From Bacillota bacterium (GTDB lineage Bacteria > Bacillota > Clostridia > Christensenellales > SZUA-584), in assembly GCA_023408075.1 (NCBI GenBank), contig JAEYKW010000020.1:1-28012 (forward strand): 28,012 nucleotides of DNA, read 5' to 3'. Under the pieces are notes generated by a model, which was not told the origin of the DNA, searched no databases, and worked only from the letters and a program-made list of their open reading frames with translations. The position numbers and the translations under genes were made by a program. Position 1 is the stretch's first letter. Each line of letters starts with the position of its first letter. Positions 14,552 to 23,556 of the stretch are shown here, piece after piece.

Positions 14552-15724
14552 ATGACCATTATTGAGGAATCCCTGAAATTGCATGAAGAGTGGAAGGGCA
14601 AGATCGAAGTGATCAGCACGGTGCCCGTTAAAGACAAACACGATTTAAGCGTGGCTTACACACCCGGTGTGGCGGAACCCTGCCTTAGAATATCCGACAA
14701 TGTTGACCTGTCGTACACCTACACGCGCCGCTGGAATCTGGTGGCGGTTGTGACGGACGGCACGGCGGTTTTGGGCCTCGGCGATATCGGCCCGGAAGCG
14801 GGTATGCCCGTTATGGAAGGCAAATGCGTGCTGTTCAAAACCTTCGGCGGCGTGGACGCGTTTCCGCTCTGCATCCGCAGCAAGGACGTGGACGAGATCG
14901 TCAATACCGTGCGTCTGCTGGCGGGCAGCTTCGGCGGCGTGAACCTCGAAGATATCTCCGCTCCGCGCTGTTTCGAGATCGAACGCCGGCTCAAAGAATG
15001 CTGCGATATCCCGATTTTCCATGACGACCAGCACGGGACCGCCGTGGTGTCTCTCGCGGGGATGATTAACGCGCTCAAGCTGACGGGCAAAGACTTAAAA
15101 ACGATCAGCGCCGTGGTCAACGGTGCGGGCGCTGCGGCGATTGCGGTCACAAGGCTGCTGATGGCGATGGGCCTTAACGACGTGGTGCTTTGCGACAGAC
15201 AGGGCGCGATCTACAAAGGCCGCGACAACCTGAACAGCGAAAAAGAACTGATGGCCGAGATATCGAACAAGCAGATGAAAAAAGGAGCATTGGCCGACGT
15301 CATCAAGGGAGCCGACGTGTTCTTCGGCCTTTCCGCACCGAATGTGCTGTCTAAAGAGATGGTCAAGACAATGGCGAAAGACCCGATCATCTTTGCGATG
15401 TCCAACCCCACGCCGGAAATCATGCCGGACGAAGCTTTGGCGGCGGGTGCGGCTGTTGTGGGTACGGGCCGCAGCGATTTTGCGAACCAGATCAACAACG
15501 TACTGGCATTCCCGGGCATTTTCCGCGGTGCGCTTGATGTCCGCGCGAGCGACATCAACGACGAGATGAAAATTGCCGCCGCTTATGCGATTGCGAGCCT
15601 TGTGGCTGAGGACGAGCTCAATCCCGAATACATCATTCCGGCACCGTTTGACCCGCGTGTGGGCCCGGCAGTGGCGGAGGCTGTGGCCAAAGCCGCGCGT
15701 GATTCCGGCGTCGCCAGAATTTAA
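14552..15724 (+). CDS. NAD-type malic enzyme (malate dehydrogenase, decarboxylating), short bacterial form
   Basis: It oxidatively decarboxylates malate to pyruvate and CO2 with a divalent metal. At 390 residues it is the compact bacterial form. Visible blocks are SVAYTPGVAEPC (substrate Tyr), VTDGTAVLGLGDIGPEAGMP, GGVDAFPLCI and NLEDISAPRCFEIE. IPIFHDDQHGTA contains metal-binding Asp residues, and FAMSNPTPEI follows later. The dinucleotide site is NGAGAAAIAVTRLL, followed by an acidic residue in VVLCDRQG, which favours NAD over NADP. ATG at 14552 is chosen; the upstream in-frame TTG at 14534 lies in the ribosome binding site AAAGGAAGAG. It is in an operon with the preceding dehydrogenase and is followed by a strong terminator. 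Confidence 0.93.
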   Translation: MTIIEESLKLHEEWKGKIEVISTVPVKDKHDLSVAYTPGVAEPCLRISDNVDLSYTYTRRWNLVAVVTDGTAVLGLGDIGPEAGMPVMEGKCVLFKTFGGVDAFPLCIRSKDVDEIVNTVRLLAGSFGGVNLEDISAPRCFEIERRLKECCDIPIFHDDQHGTAVVSLAGMINALKLTGKDLKTISAVVNGAGAAAIAVTRLLMAMGLNDVVLCDRQGAIYKGRDNLNSEKELMAEISNKQMKKGALADVIKGADVFFGLSAPNVLSKEMVKTMAKDPIIFAMSNPTPEIMPDEALAAGAAVVGTGRSDFANQINNVLAFPGIFRGALDVRASDINDEMKIAAAYAIASLVAEDELNPEYIIPAPFDPRVGPAVAEAVAKAARDSGVARI

Positions 15725-15757
15725 TTAAGCCAGCAAAAGATACACATACTTTTTTTT

Positions 15758-15792
15758 GAGAATCCGGGAATTCTGTCCGGATTCTTTTTTTT
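15758..15792 (+). terminator. Rho-independent terminator after the malic enzyme gene
   Basis: AGAATCCGG (15759-15767) pairs with CCGGATTCT (15777-15785) across a 9-base loop and runs into eight T residues. It closes the dehydrogenase and malic enzyme operon. Confidence 0.9.
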
Positions 15793-16080
15793 ATGGCCTG
15801 CGGCTTTGCCGGTATGAATCGGACATTGTGATACAGAGTATTTTGCGGAGCGAACAGCAAGCAATACCGCTGGTACAGAGGTGTATCAGAATCACAGACC
15901 ATGCATTCGCAGCCCCCTGCCGCCGACGTAAGCTTAGGCTGAGGGAAACGCGCAGACATATACCTGCAGCGCCGTCGGTCGAACCGGTTTTTTGCAGGCA
16001 GACAGGGGAAAATGCGCTGTCTGCGGCGATAAAAATCCGACGCTTCAAGCGGTACTTTTGCGCGTTATAAACCGATCTTT
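15793..16080. other. Gene-free stretch with nested inverted repeats
   Basis: No protein with a credible start, ribosome binding site or family match is seen on either strand. Nested pairs are TGATAC (15829-15834) with GTATCA (15883-15888), enclosing GTATT..GC (15838-15846) with GCAATAC (15861-15867). Separately, GCAGACAG (15998-16005) pairs perfectly with CTGTCTGC (16017-16024). A short hairpin-plus-T6 lies at about 15976-15993. The stretch could hold a small RNA, but no known class was recognised and no matching promoter was found. Confidence 0.3.
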
Positions 16081-16086
16081 TTTCCG

Positions 16087-16115
16087 TTGACTATTATTTT
16101 ACTCACGTATATAAT
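16087..16115 (+). promoter_or_regulatory. SigmaA promoter of secDF
   Basis: TTGACT (16087-16092), a 17-base spacer and a perfect TATAAT (16110-16115). Transcription would start near 16122, leaving a leader of about 144 bases before secD in which no known regulatory RNA was recognised. Confidence 0.85.
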
Positions 16116-16265
16116 GAAATGAGTTTTTCCGTCAATATTTTGCCTGAACGGCAGAATTAAGATAAGCTTGTTTTCAGTGTTATCATTGTATTATGCCATC
16201 GTAAAAGGACAAGCTCAAAAGCTCTTACAGTAGTTCATCCAAATCAAGGAGGAAACGGTTAAGAT

Positions 16266-17570
16266 ATGAGAAGGCGCAGCATCATATGGCTGGTGGTTAT
16301 TGTGCTAATCTTCAGCATTGCGGTCTATTTTGGAATGACCGGCTTTCAAATCGGCGTTTACAAGATGGAACCGCTCTACAAACAAGTTAGCCTCGGCCTC
16401 GATTTAACAGGCGGCGGCTATGCGGTTTATCAGGCCGATCAGGCAGACATGACCGCAGACGATTTCGCGGGTAAATTGGATACCACATTGGGCGTGCTTC
16501 GAAAGAGGCTCGACGAAAAGGGCTATACGGAAGCCACCGTGGTGATACAGGGCAGCGATAGAATCCGTGTGGAGATACCGAGCAAGGAAGAGGATGCCAC
16601 CGCGGTTTTCAAAGCGATATTCACGCCTGCGAAGCTCGAAATCAAAGATATCAACGGTAACACGAAAATTACCGGCGATATGGTGGAGAGCGCAAAAGCA
16701 ATGGTTCTGAGTGACACCAACGAGCCCATTGTTGAACTGAAGCTTAATGCCGAGGGCGGCGAAATCTTCGGCGAAATTTCTGCTGAGGCTTATGCCAAAA
16801 AGGGCAGCACGCTCGATATCGTCATTGACGGACAGACGATATCAAGCCCTGTTGTTGAAGAAGGGCCGATATACGGCGGCACGGCAATCATTTCGGGCGG
16901 GTCTTCAGGTTTTTCGCAGGAACAGGCAAAGCAGCTCGCGGTCAACATCCAGTCCGGTGCGCTGCCGCTGACGCTGCAAGAAATTGAAAACCGCACGATT
17001 AGCGCATCGCTCGGTGAAGACGCGCTCAATTGGAGCTTGCTAGCCGGATTAATCGGCGTCGGCGTGCTGTTTATCTTTATGATCGTATTTTACCGTCTGC
17101 CGGGCTTAATGGCGGATATCGCGCTTGGCGTCTATATATTCATTATAGTACTCCTGCTCGCGGCGATTCCTTCCATTCAGTTGACACTGCCGGGTATTGC
17201 GGGTATCATCCTCGGCGTCGGCATGGCGGTGGACGCGAACGTCATCATATTTGAGAGATTCAAGGATGAGCTTGCCACCGGCAAATCGCTTCGCGCTTCT
17301 TTAAACGCGGGCTTTGCCAAGGCGATGAGCACCATTATCGACTCGAACATCACAACGATTATCGCCGCGGCGGTTATCGCTTTTTACGGTGTGGGCACGG
17401 TGATGGGTTTCGGGTATACGCTGATCATCAGCATTCTGACCTCGATGTTCACGGCGATAGTCGTGACGAGGGCGCTGCTGAAGTTGGCAGTTACGCTTAA
17501 CGTGAAGAATTTGAAGCTCTATACAATAAGAAAAATTGCGCCTGCTAAAACTGAGAAAGGAGGTGAGTAA
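16266..17570 (+). CDS. secD: Protein translocase subunit SecD
   Basis: SecD is a six-helix membrane protein that, with SecF, uses the proton gradient to pull exported proteins out of the SecYEG channel. The 434-residue product has an N-terminal membrane helix (about 7-27). The D1 motif is LGLDLTGGGYAVYQ, a slight variant of the usual LGLDLRGG. A large external domain (about 40-255) follows, including SGALPLTLQEIENRTISASLG. Five more helices form the RND-type core, with PGIAGIILGVGMAVDANVIIFERFKDE and a DSNITTIIAAAVIAFYG block. AAGGAGG lies 13 bases before the ATG, a rather long spacing, but an in-frame stop at 16260 rules out an earlier start. Confidence 0.95.
   Translation: MRRRSIIWLVVIVLIFSIAVYFGMTGFQIGVYKMEPLYKQVSLGLDLTGGGYAVYQADQADMTADDFAGKLDTTLGVLRKRLDEKGYTEATVVIQGSDRIRVEIPSKEEDATAVFKAIFTPAKLEIKDINGNTKITGDMVESAKAMVLSDTNEPIVELKLNAEGGEIFGEISAEAYAKKGSTLDIVIDGQTISSPVVEEGPIYGGTAIISGGSSGFSQEQAKQLAVNIQSGALPLTLQEIENRTISASLGEDALNWSLLAGLIGVGVLFIFMIVFYRLPGLMADIALGVYIFIIVLLLAAIPSIQLTLPGIAGIILGVGMAVDANVIIFERFKDELATGKSLRASLNAGFAKAMSTIIDSNITTIIAAAVIAFYGVGTVMGFGYTLIISILTSMFTAIVVTRALLKLAVTLNVKNLKLYTIRKIAPAKTEKGGE
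17556..17566 (+). promoter_or_regulatory. Near-perfect ribosome binding site of secF
   Basis: AAAGGAGGTGA matches the 16S anti-Shine-Dalgarno along its full length. It is embedded in the last codons of secD, six bases before the secF ATG, so secF should be translated efficiently. Confidence 0.85.
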
Positions 17571-17572
17571 GC

Positions 17573-18502
17573 ATGCAGTTTATGAATAAAGCAAAGGTAT
17601 GCATACTCATTTCATGCGCGCTCATCGTGATCGCGGTGGTCGTCGGACTATTTACCGGCGGACTCAATCTCGGTATCGACTTTACGGGCGGCAGCATACT
17701 GACCGTTGATCTCGGCGAGACATTCGATATGAACAATGTGAACGCAGCATTGCAGGCGAATGGCATTGACCCCGCAACGGCGCAGGTGCTGCGCAGCGGT
17801 GATACGCAGGCTGTTATCCGTATACAGGAACTGCCCGAAAGCACCGACGATGCGGCGGTGCGTGAGGCAATTGTCAGCTCGCTTAAGGAAACGTATCCGA
17901 ATGCCGATAGCGGCCAGATTGAACACGTCGGCGGTGCGACAACAGGCGATATCATCCGGAACGCATTTTTGTCGGTTCTTATCGCTTCCGGATTGATGCT
18001 GATCTATATTTGGATTCGGTTCGAACTATTCTCGGGTATCGCGGCGGTGATTGCGCTCGTCCACGACGTGCTGATTATGACAGCTTTCATGTGCATCACG
18101 CGCATGCAGATCAACAGCTCGTATATCGCGGCGTGCCTGACCATCGTGGGTTACTCGATCAACGATACCATCGTGGTGTTTGACAGAATCAGAGAAAACA
18201 ACAAGAAGTACGGCGGCAGTACAAGGACGCGCAGACAAGTGGTGGATTTGAGCATCAACGAGACGCTCCCGAGAACGATCAACACATCATTAACAACGTT
18301 GATCACAATTACGGCGGTTTATATTTTCGGTGTACAGTCCATCAAAGAATTCTCGTTGCCTATCATCGTCGGCTTAATCTCGGGTACTTATTCGTCAATA
18401 TTCATCGCGAGCCCGACTTGGACGTGGCTGCTTGAAGCGAGAGACCACCGTAACAGCAAGAAAATTGCCTCCAAAAAACAGGCAAAAAAGAAAAAGAAAT
18501 AA
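17573..18502 (+). CDS. secF: Protein translocase subunit SecF
   Basis: SecF is the partner of SecD, likewise with six helices. The 309-residue protein starts with a membrane helix (about 10-30). It has the family motif LNLGIDFTGGSILTVDL and a short external domain (about 50-125). The membrane core contains ACLTIVGYSINDTIVVFDRIREN followed by ETLPRTINTSLTTLITITAVY. The lysine-rich tail (KKIASKKQAKKKKK) is cytoplasmic. It begins two bases after secD; separate secD and secF genes in this order are usual in Clostridia, whereas Bacillus has a fused SecDF. A stable hairpin follows. Confidence 0.96.
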   Translation: MQFMNKAKVCILISCALIVIAVVVGLFTGGLNLGIDFTGGSILTVDLGETFDMNNVNAALQANGIDPATAQVLRSGDTQAVIRIQELPESTDDAAVREAIVSSLKETYPNADSGQIEHVGGATTGDIIRNAFLSVLIASGLMLIYIWIRFELFSGIAAVIALVHDVLIMTAFMCITRMQINSSYIAACLTIVGYSINDTIVVFDRIRENNKKYGGSTRTRRQVVDLSINETLPRTINTSLTTLITITAVYIFGVQSIKEFSLPIIVGLISGTYSSIFIASPTWTWLLEARDHRNSKKIASKKQAKKKKK

Positions 18503-18524
18503 CGGTTTAACGGAACCGACATGC

Positions 18525-18558
18525 AAAAGCCTTTCCTTTTATAAAGGGAGAGGCTTTT
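18525..18558 (+). terminator. Hairpin terminator after secF
   Basis: Two 15-base arms (18525-18539 and 18544-18558) pair with two G-T wobbles around TATA. The stem begins AAAAGCC and ends GGCTTTT, so the T run is part of the stem, as in many bidirectional-type terminators. It ends 36 bases before recJ. Confidence 0.7.
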
Positions 18559-18594
18559 CAGTATATCGGGCTGAGCGAAGGAAAGTGAGCCGCA

Positions 18595-20943
18595 TTGCAG
18601 AGCTTTTTAGAGCGTCCGGCACTCGCCGAATGCACACGTGAAAAAACGGCAGCCATTCAGACGGCGACAGGCTTGTGTGAGCCCGTTGCGGCTTTGCTGT
18701 GCCGCCGCGGCATTGACACACCGATAGCGGCCAAGCGGTTTTTGCATCCGGGCCCCGAGCAGTTTCATGATCCGCTGCTGCTGCCGGATATGGGCGAAGC
18801 CGTCCAAAGAATTAACCATGCCATCGAAACAGCTCAGAAGATCACCGTATTTTGCGATTATGATGCGGACGGCACAACGGGCGGCTGTGCGCTCTATCTG
18901 TATCTTAAAAGCGCGGGCGCCGATGTCGCTGTTTTGACGCCCAACCGCCACAAGGAAGGCTACGGCCTCAATGCGGCAGCGGTGGAGCAAATGGCGGGTG
19001 ACGGCTGTAAGCTGATTGTCACCGTGGACTGCGGCATCACGAATACCGAGGAGACGCAGCTGGCCAGGAGCCTTGGCATGGATGTGGTCATCACCGACCA
19101 CCACGAATGCGGGGATGTGCTGCCGGAAACGCCGTATATCATCAACGCGAAGCGCCCCGACAGCGTTTACCCGGATGCGAACCTCGCGGGCTGCGGTGTG
19201 GCTTTCAAGCTGATTCACGCTCTTTCATCGCTGGCCGAAGCGATGCGCTATATTGACCTGATTGCGATAGGCACCATCACGGATATCGTGCCGCTGCTCG
19301 GTGAAAACCGCGTCATCGCATACATGGGGCTTAGCAAGATGCGCAAGAACGCGTCGGCGGGTATCGCGGCGCTGGCCGAGGCGGCAGGCATCAATCTCGA
19401 AGACATTTCGTCGTTCAATATCAGCTTCGGGCTCGGCCCGCGCATCAACGCTGCGGGGCGAATGGATACCGCTGAGGCTGCCATCGAGATTCTCAAAAGC
19501 ACGAGGCCCGGCGCGGAGCTGAGCCGTCACGCACAGCGGCTTTGCGGGCTCAACGATGCGCGCAAAAAGGATGTCGAAGATATTCTGGCCGATGCGGAAG
19601 CGATGATTGACGAAGGCGGCTACCACAGCGACCCGGCCATATTGCTGGCGCAAGGCAGCTGGAATGCGGGCGTTATCGGCATCGCGGCGGCCAAGATTGC
19701 GGAGAAGTATACGAGGCCCTGTGTGCTGTTCGGCGGCGAAGAAAACCTCGTCGGTTCGGCGCGCAGCATAGAGGGCATCAATATTTATGACGTGCTCAGC
19801 GTTTTTGCAGACAGGTACATAAAATTCGGCGGACACGCGCAGGCGGCCGGGCTCACGATTACGCCCGAGGTTTTGGACGGCCTGCGCAGCGATGTGTGTG
19901 AATATATTCGCTCGCATTATGACGACACCGCTTTTGTGCGGCGGAAGCTTTTTGATATGGCGCTCAAGGCGGCAGAGGTGACGCGTGAGCTCGTGGAGGA
20001 TATAAGGCGCCTTGAACCTTTCGGGCAAAGCAATGAAAAGCCCGCCGTGGCAATGCTGGACGCAGACGTCCGGTCACCGCGATTTGTCGGCAAAAATGAG
20101 CAGCCGCATTTGAAGCTTGTCATAGAGCAAGGCGGAAGAAGAATAGACGCCGTCGCGTTTTATTATAAGGATGCGCACGCGCTGATACCCGGGCGCGCCG
20201 ATTTTCTGTGTGAGCCGGGTATCGACAGCATGACAAACCGGCCGCAGCTGATTGTGCGCGATATCGTTTATTGCCAGGACGATGCGCTGATCCGCAGTTT
20301 TCTGGATGTCAACGCAGAGAGCCTGGCAAAAGGGTTTCTGGATGAGGTTTTGGCGCTTGACGCTCCGGGCGTCAATATGCAGAGCGAGCCTTCGTTTGTA
20401 AAGACCCTCGGAGAGGCGCTTGCGCAGAGCCGTTTCGGGCTATGCATCAGCGTGCAGACGGTTCCCGCTTTGAAGCGCGTGCTGAGCCTCGCATCTGTCA
20501 GGGAGGCTATGAAGCAGGGGCGGCTGATACTGTGGGACCATAAATCTTTCTCGCCCGATAACTGCGTCGCCTGCGGTACGGCTGCGGGGCATTTGCGCGT
20601 GCTGTATGCGGGAGCGCATCCTGACACGTCCCTGCTTGACGCGGATATGCTCAGGGCCTATAAAAACCACGCGACAGGCATTTTTATGAACCGTGATGCC
20701 CTGCTCGGTGTTTACCGCGCGTTGGGATCACTGCTCAAACGGCCGCGAACGGTATATGAAATCGCGCACAAGCTTTCACTCTCTTTGGATTCGGCTGTTT
20801 TTGCGGTTCGTGTGCTTCACGAGCTTGAGTTGCTCGCTGTCGATAAAAGTGGTAGAATACTGGCATTAAACGAGGGACAGCCGCGAAAAGAGCTCAGACA
20901 GAGCCGCTGTTACGCAAAATTTGAGGACTTAATAAATGGATGA
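18595..20943 (+). CDS. recJ: Single-stranded-DNA-specific exonuclease RecJ
   Basis: RecJ degrades single-stranded DNA 5' to 3' in recombinational and mismatch repair. The 782-residue length is close to the long Bacillus-type RecJ. DHH-family motifs are present: VFCDYDADGTTGG (motif I), TVDCGITN (motif II) and VVITDHHECG (motif III, the DHH). The DHHA1 domain ends in KFGGHAQAAGLTI. An OB fold follows (about 460-560), and then a C-terminal region found in Firmicutes forms. The start is TTG at 18595, about a dozen bases after GAAGGA; no closer in-frame start is better. The stop overlaps relA by eight bases. secDF-recJ-rel order is standard in Firmicutes. Confidence 0.94.
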   Translation: MQSFLERPALAECTREKTAAIQTATGLCEPVAALLCRRGIDTPIAAKRFLHPGPEQFHDPLLLPDMGEAVQRINHAIETAQKITVFCDYDADGTTGGCALYLYLKSAGADVAVLTPNRHKEGYGLNAAAVEQMAGDGCKLIVTVDCGITNTEETQLARSLGMDVVITDHHECGDVLPETPYIINAKRPDSVYPDANLAGCGVAFKLIHALSSLAEAMRYIDLIAIGTITDIVPLLGENRVIAYMGLSKMRKNASAGIAALAEAAGINLEDISSFNISFGLGPRINAAGRMDTAEAAIEILKSTRPGAELSRHAQRLCGLNDARKKDVEDILADAEAMIDEGGYHSDPAILLAQGSWNAGVIGIAAAKIAEKYTRPCVLFGGEENLVGSARSIEGINIYDVLSVFADRYIKFGGHAQAAGLTITPEVLDGLRSDVCEYIRSHYDDTAFVRRKLFDMALKAAEVTRELVEDIRRLEPFGQSNEKPAVAMLDADVRSPRFVGKNEQPHLKLVIEQGGRRIDAVAFYYKDAHALIPGRADFLCEPGIDSMTNRPQLIVRDIVYCQDDALIRSFLDVNAESLAKGFLDEVLALDAPGVNMQSEPSFVKTLGEALAQSRFGLCISVQTVPALKRVLSLASVREAMKQGRLILWDHKSFSPDNCVACGTAAGHLRVLYAGAHPDTSLLDADMLRAYKNHATGIFMNRDALLGVYRALGSLLKRPRTVYEIAHKLSLSLDSAVFAVRVLHELELLAVDKSGRILALNEGQPRKELRQSRCYAKFEDLING

Positions 20944-23098
20944 TAAAAGCAGAAGCAAACAGCCGTTGATCGAAAAAGTCAAGGATATTTACTCAAAAGA
21001 AGATCAGGATTTTTTTGAGAAAGCCTATGCATTCGCGGAAAACGCGCACGAGGGGCAGATGCGTCTTTCGGGCGAGCCTTTTTTTATGCATCCTTACGAG
21101 GTGGCCGGCATACTCGTTGACTTAGGGCTCGATATGTCCACCGTGGTGGCGGGGCTGTTTCACGATATCGTGGAAGATACCGATGTGACGCTCGAGGAGA
21201 TCAAAGAAAAGTTCGGCCCGGAAACGGCGCAAATTGTGGACGGCGTGACCAAAGTCGGTAAGGTGAGCTTCTCTTCGAAGGAGGAGCATCAGGCCGAATA
21301 TTTAAGAAAGATGTTTCTCGCCATGGCCAGCGATATCCGCGTGATACTCGTGAAGCTGGCCGACAGGCTGCACAACATGAGGACGCTCAAGTACCAGAGC
21401 GAGGAGAAGCGCATTGAGAAATCCAAGGAGACTCTCGAAATTTACGCGCCGCTTGCGCACCGCCTCGGTATCAACGCAATCAAATGGGAGCTTGAGGACC
21501 TGTCCTTAAAGTATCTTGACGAGAAGGCGTATTATGAGATAGCCGCGAAAATTACGGACACGCGCGCGGAGCGCCGCGAGTACATCAACGCGGTGGTCGA
21601 AGAGATCAAAGCGCATTTAAAAAAGATCAAGGTCAACGCCGATGTGGAAGGGCGTCCCAAACATATCTACAGCATCTATACGAAAATTCACAAAAAGCAC
21701 AAGGCTTTTGAGGAGGTTTACGATCTCATTGCCGTGCGTATTGTGGTAGAAACCGTGCGCGACTGCTATGCGGTGCTCGGCACGGTGCATACGGTATGGA
21801 AGCCGATACCGGGGCGGTTTAAGGATTATATCGCCGTGCCCAAGCAGAACATGTACCAGTCGATCCACACCACGGTGCTCGGGCGCGACGGGCGGCCTTT
21901 CGAGGTTCAGATACGCACCAAGGAAATGCACTCGACGGCGGAGTACGGTATTGCGGCGCACTGGCATTACAAAGAAGGCACATCGCAGAGCGAGATGGAC
22001 AACAAGCTTGTGTGGCTGCGCGAGCTGCTCGAATGGCAGACGGACACCAAAGACTCGCGCGAGTTCATGGAAACGCTCAAGATCGATTTCTTTTCCGATA
22101 AGGTGTACGTGTTTACGCCCAAGGGCGATGTCAAGGAGTTTACGCAAGGCTCGACACCGCTTGATTTTGCGTACGGCATCCACAGCGAGATCGGCAACAA
22201 GTGCACGGGCGCGAAAATCAACGGCAAGATCGTGCCGCTGTCTTACCAGCTGCAGTCGGGCGATATCGTGGAGATCATCACGTCGTCGGCCTCCAAGGGT
22301 CCGTCGAGAGACTGGCTGAAAATTGTGAAGACCTCGCAGGCCAAGAACAAGATAAAGAACTGGCTCAGAAAAGAGTATAAGGAAGAAAACATCGTAAAAG
22401 GCCGCGACATGCTGGAGAAGGAAGCGCGCCGCCGCGGCTACGATTTAAAAACGCTGTTCAAGTCCGAGTGGCTCAAGGATATATACAAGAAATTCACGCT
22501 GCAAACCCCGGAAGATATCTATTCGGCGGTCGGTTATGGCGGCATCACGACAGGGCAGATATTGCACAAGCTGATTGAAGAATACCGCAGAGAGAACAAA
22601 CCGGCCTTTGAAAAGCCTGTAACGCAGACGCGCAGCGCAAGAACGGGTGAATCGAGCGGCATCATCGTCACGGGTTATGACGACATGGTCGTGCGGTTTG
22701 CCAAATGCTGCAACCCGGTGCCGGGTGACGGCATCGTAGGGTATATCACGCGCGGACGCGGTGTATCCGTGCACCGCAGCGACTGCTCCAACGTGACAAC
22801 GGAGGATTTTGAATCCGGCCGGATGATCGAAGTGAATTGGTCAACCGGCGATAAATCGAGCTATAACGTGGAGATTCAGGTGACTGCGGAAGACCGCACG
22901 GGCCTCATTGCGGAGGTCAGCAACAAGCTTTTCAGTATGGGCTTTTCAATCACGTCGGTCAATGCGCGCATGGGCAAAAACCGTGTGGCCAACATGGTGA
23001 TTGGCTTTGAGATTTCCGAAACATCGCAGCTCGATGCGATCATCAAATCGCTGAAAAGCGTGGCGGGCGTGCGGGACGTCTACCGCATCCATAAATAG
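20936..23098 (+). CDS. relA: Bifunctional (p)ppGpp synthetase/hydrolase Rel
   Basis: Rel makes and destroys the alarmone (p)ppGpp in the stringent response. The 720-residue protein has the whole long-RSH layout. The HD hydrolase domain has His52 and the intact FHDIVEDT motif (His76, Asp77, Glu80, Asp81). The synthetase domain contains RFKDYIAVPKQNMYQSIHTT and FEVQIRTKEMHSTAEYGIAAHW. A TGS domain follows (about 385-450; VYVFTPKGDVKEF). A Cys-containing region (VRFAKCCNPVPGDGIVGYITRGRG) precedes the ACT domain at the C-terminus. The intact HD motif indicates hydrolase activity as well as synthesis. ATG overlaps the recJ stop; GAGGA lies eight bases upstream. Confidence 0.96.
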   Translation: MDDKSRSKQPLIEKVKDIYSKEDQDFFEKAYAFAENAHEGQMRLSGEPFFMHPYEVAGILVDLGLDMSTVVAGLFHDIVEDTDVTLEEIKEKFGPETAQIVDGVTKVGKVSFSSKEEHQAEYLRKMFLAMASDIRVILVKLADRLHNMRTLKYQSEEKRIEKSKETLEIYAPLAHRLGINAIKWELEDLSLKYLDEKAYYEIAAKITDTRAERREYINAVVEEIKAHLKKIKVNADVEGRPKHIYSIYTKIHKKHKAFEEVYDLIAVRIVVETVRDCYAVLGTVHTVWKPIPGRFKDYIAVPKQNMYQSIHTTVLGRDGRPFEVQIRTKEMHSTAEYGIAAHWHYKEGTSQSEMDNKLVWLRELLEWQTDTKDSREFMETLKIDFFSDKVYVFTPKGDVKEFTQGSTPLDFAYGIHSEIGNKCTGAKINGKIVPLSYQLQSGDIVEIITSSASKGPSRDWLKIVKTSQAKNKIKNWLRKEYKEENIVKGRDMLEKEARRRGYDLKTLFKSEWLKDIYKKFTLQTPEDIYSAVGYGGITTGQILHKLIEEYRRENKPAFEKPVTQTRSARTGESSGIIVTGYDDMVVRFAKCCNPVPGDGIVGYITRGRGVSVHRSDCSNVTTEDFESGRMIEVNWSTGDKSSYNVEIQVTAEDRTGLIAEVSNKLFSMGFSITSVNARMGKNRVANMVIGFEISETSQLDAIIKSLKSVAGVRDVYRIHK

Positions 23099-23101
23099 CC
23101 G

Positions 23102-23548
23102 ATGGTCGCGGTGGTGGAACGCGTGCTGAGCGCGCGTGTAATGGTAAACGGTGATATCGTGGGCGAAATCGGCAAGGGGCTACTTGTGCTGCTCGGTGTG
23201 GCGCAGGGCGATGACCAAAGCGACCTTGATTATATTGTGCGCAAAACGGCCAATCTGCGGATTTTCCCCGAGAACGGCAAAATGTCCCTGAGCGTAAAGG
23301 ATATGGGTGCGGGCGTGCTGGTCGTGTCGCAGTTCACGCTGCTCGGCGACGCACGCAAGGGCAATCGGCCCGATTTCGGCGGCGCGGCGCAGACGGCACA
23401 TGCAAAAGCCCTGTATGAAGCGGCTATAGAGGCGTTCCGGGGCGAAGGGCTGCATACGGCAACGGGCGAATTCGGCGCGGATATGAAGGTGGAAGCGTGC
23501 GGAGACGGACCCGTCACGATACTGCTTGACAGCAAGAGACGATTCTAG
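23102..23548 (+). CDS. dtd: D-aminoacyl-tRNA deacylase
   Basis: DTD removes D-amino acids and glycine mischarged on tRNA, keeping translation stereospecific. At 148 residues it is the usual length. The catalytic VVSQFTLLGDARKGNRPDF block and the Gly-cisPro motif (DGPVTILLDS), which reaches into the partner subunit's active site, are both present, as is VGEIGKGLLVLLGV near the start. It begins three bases after relA with no separate ribosome binding site, so it is presumably coupled to relA. relA-dtd adjacency is typical of Firmicutes. Confidence 0.96.
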   Translation: MVAVVERVLSARVMVNGDIVGEIGKGLLVLLGVAQGDDQSDLDYIVRKTANLRIFPENGKMSLSVKDMGAGVLVVSQFTLLGDARKGNRPDFGGAAQTAHAKALYEAAIEAFRGEGLHTATGEFGADMKVEACGDGPVTILLDSKRRF

Positions 23549-23556
23549 GAGGAAAA

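Noticed and set aside
15756..16070. Open frames on both strands in the malic enzyme/secD gap
   Set aside because: The plus frame begins inside the terminator stem and the minus frame uses a TTG without a ribosome binding site; neither product resembles a protein family.
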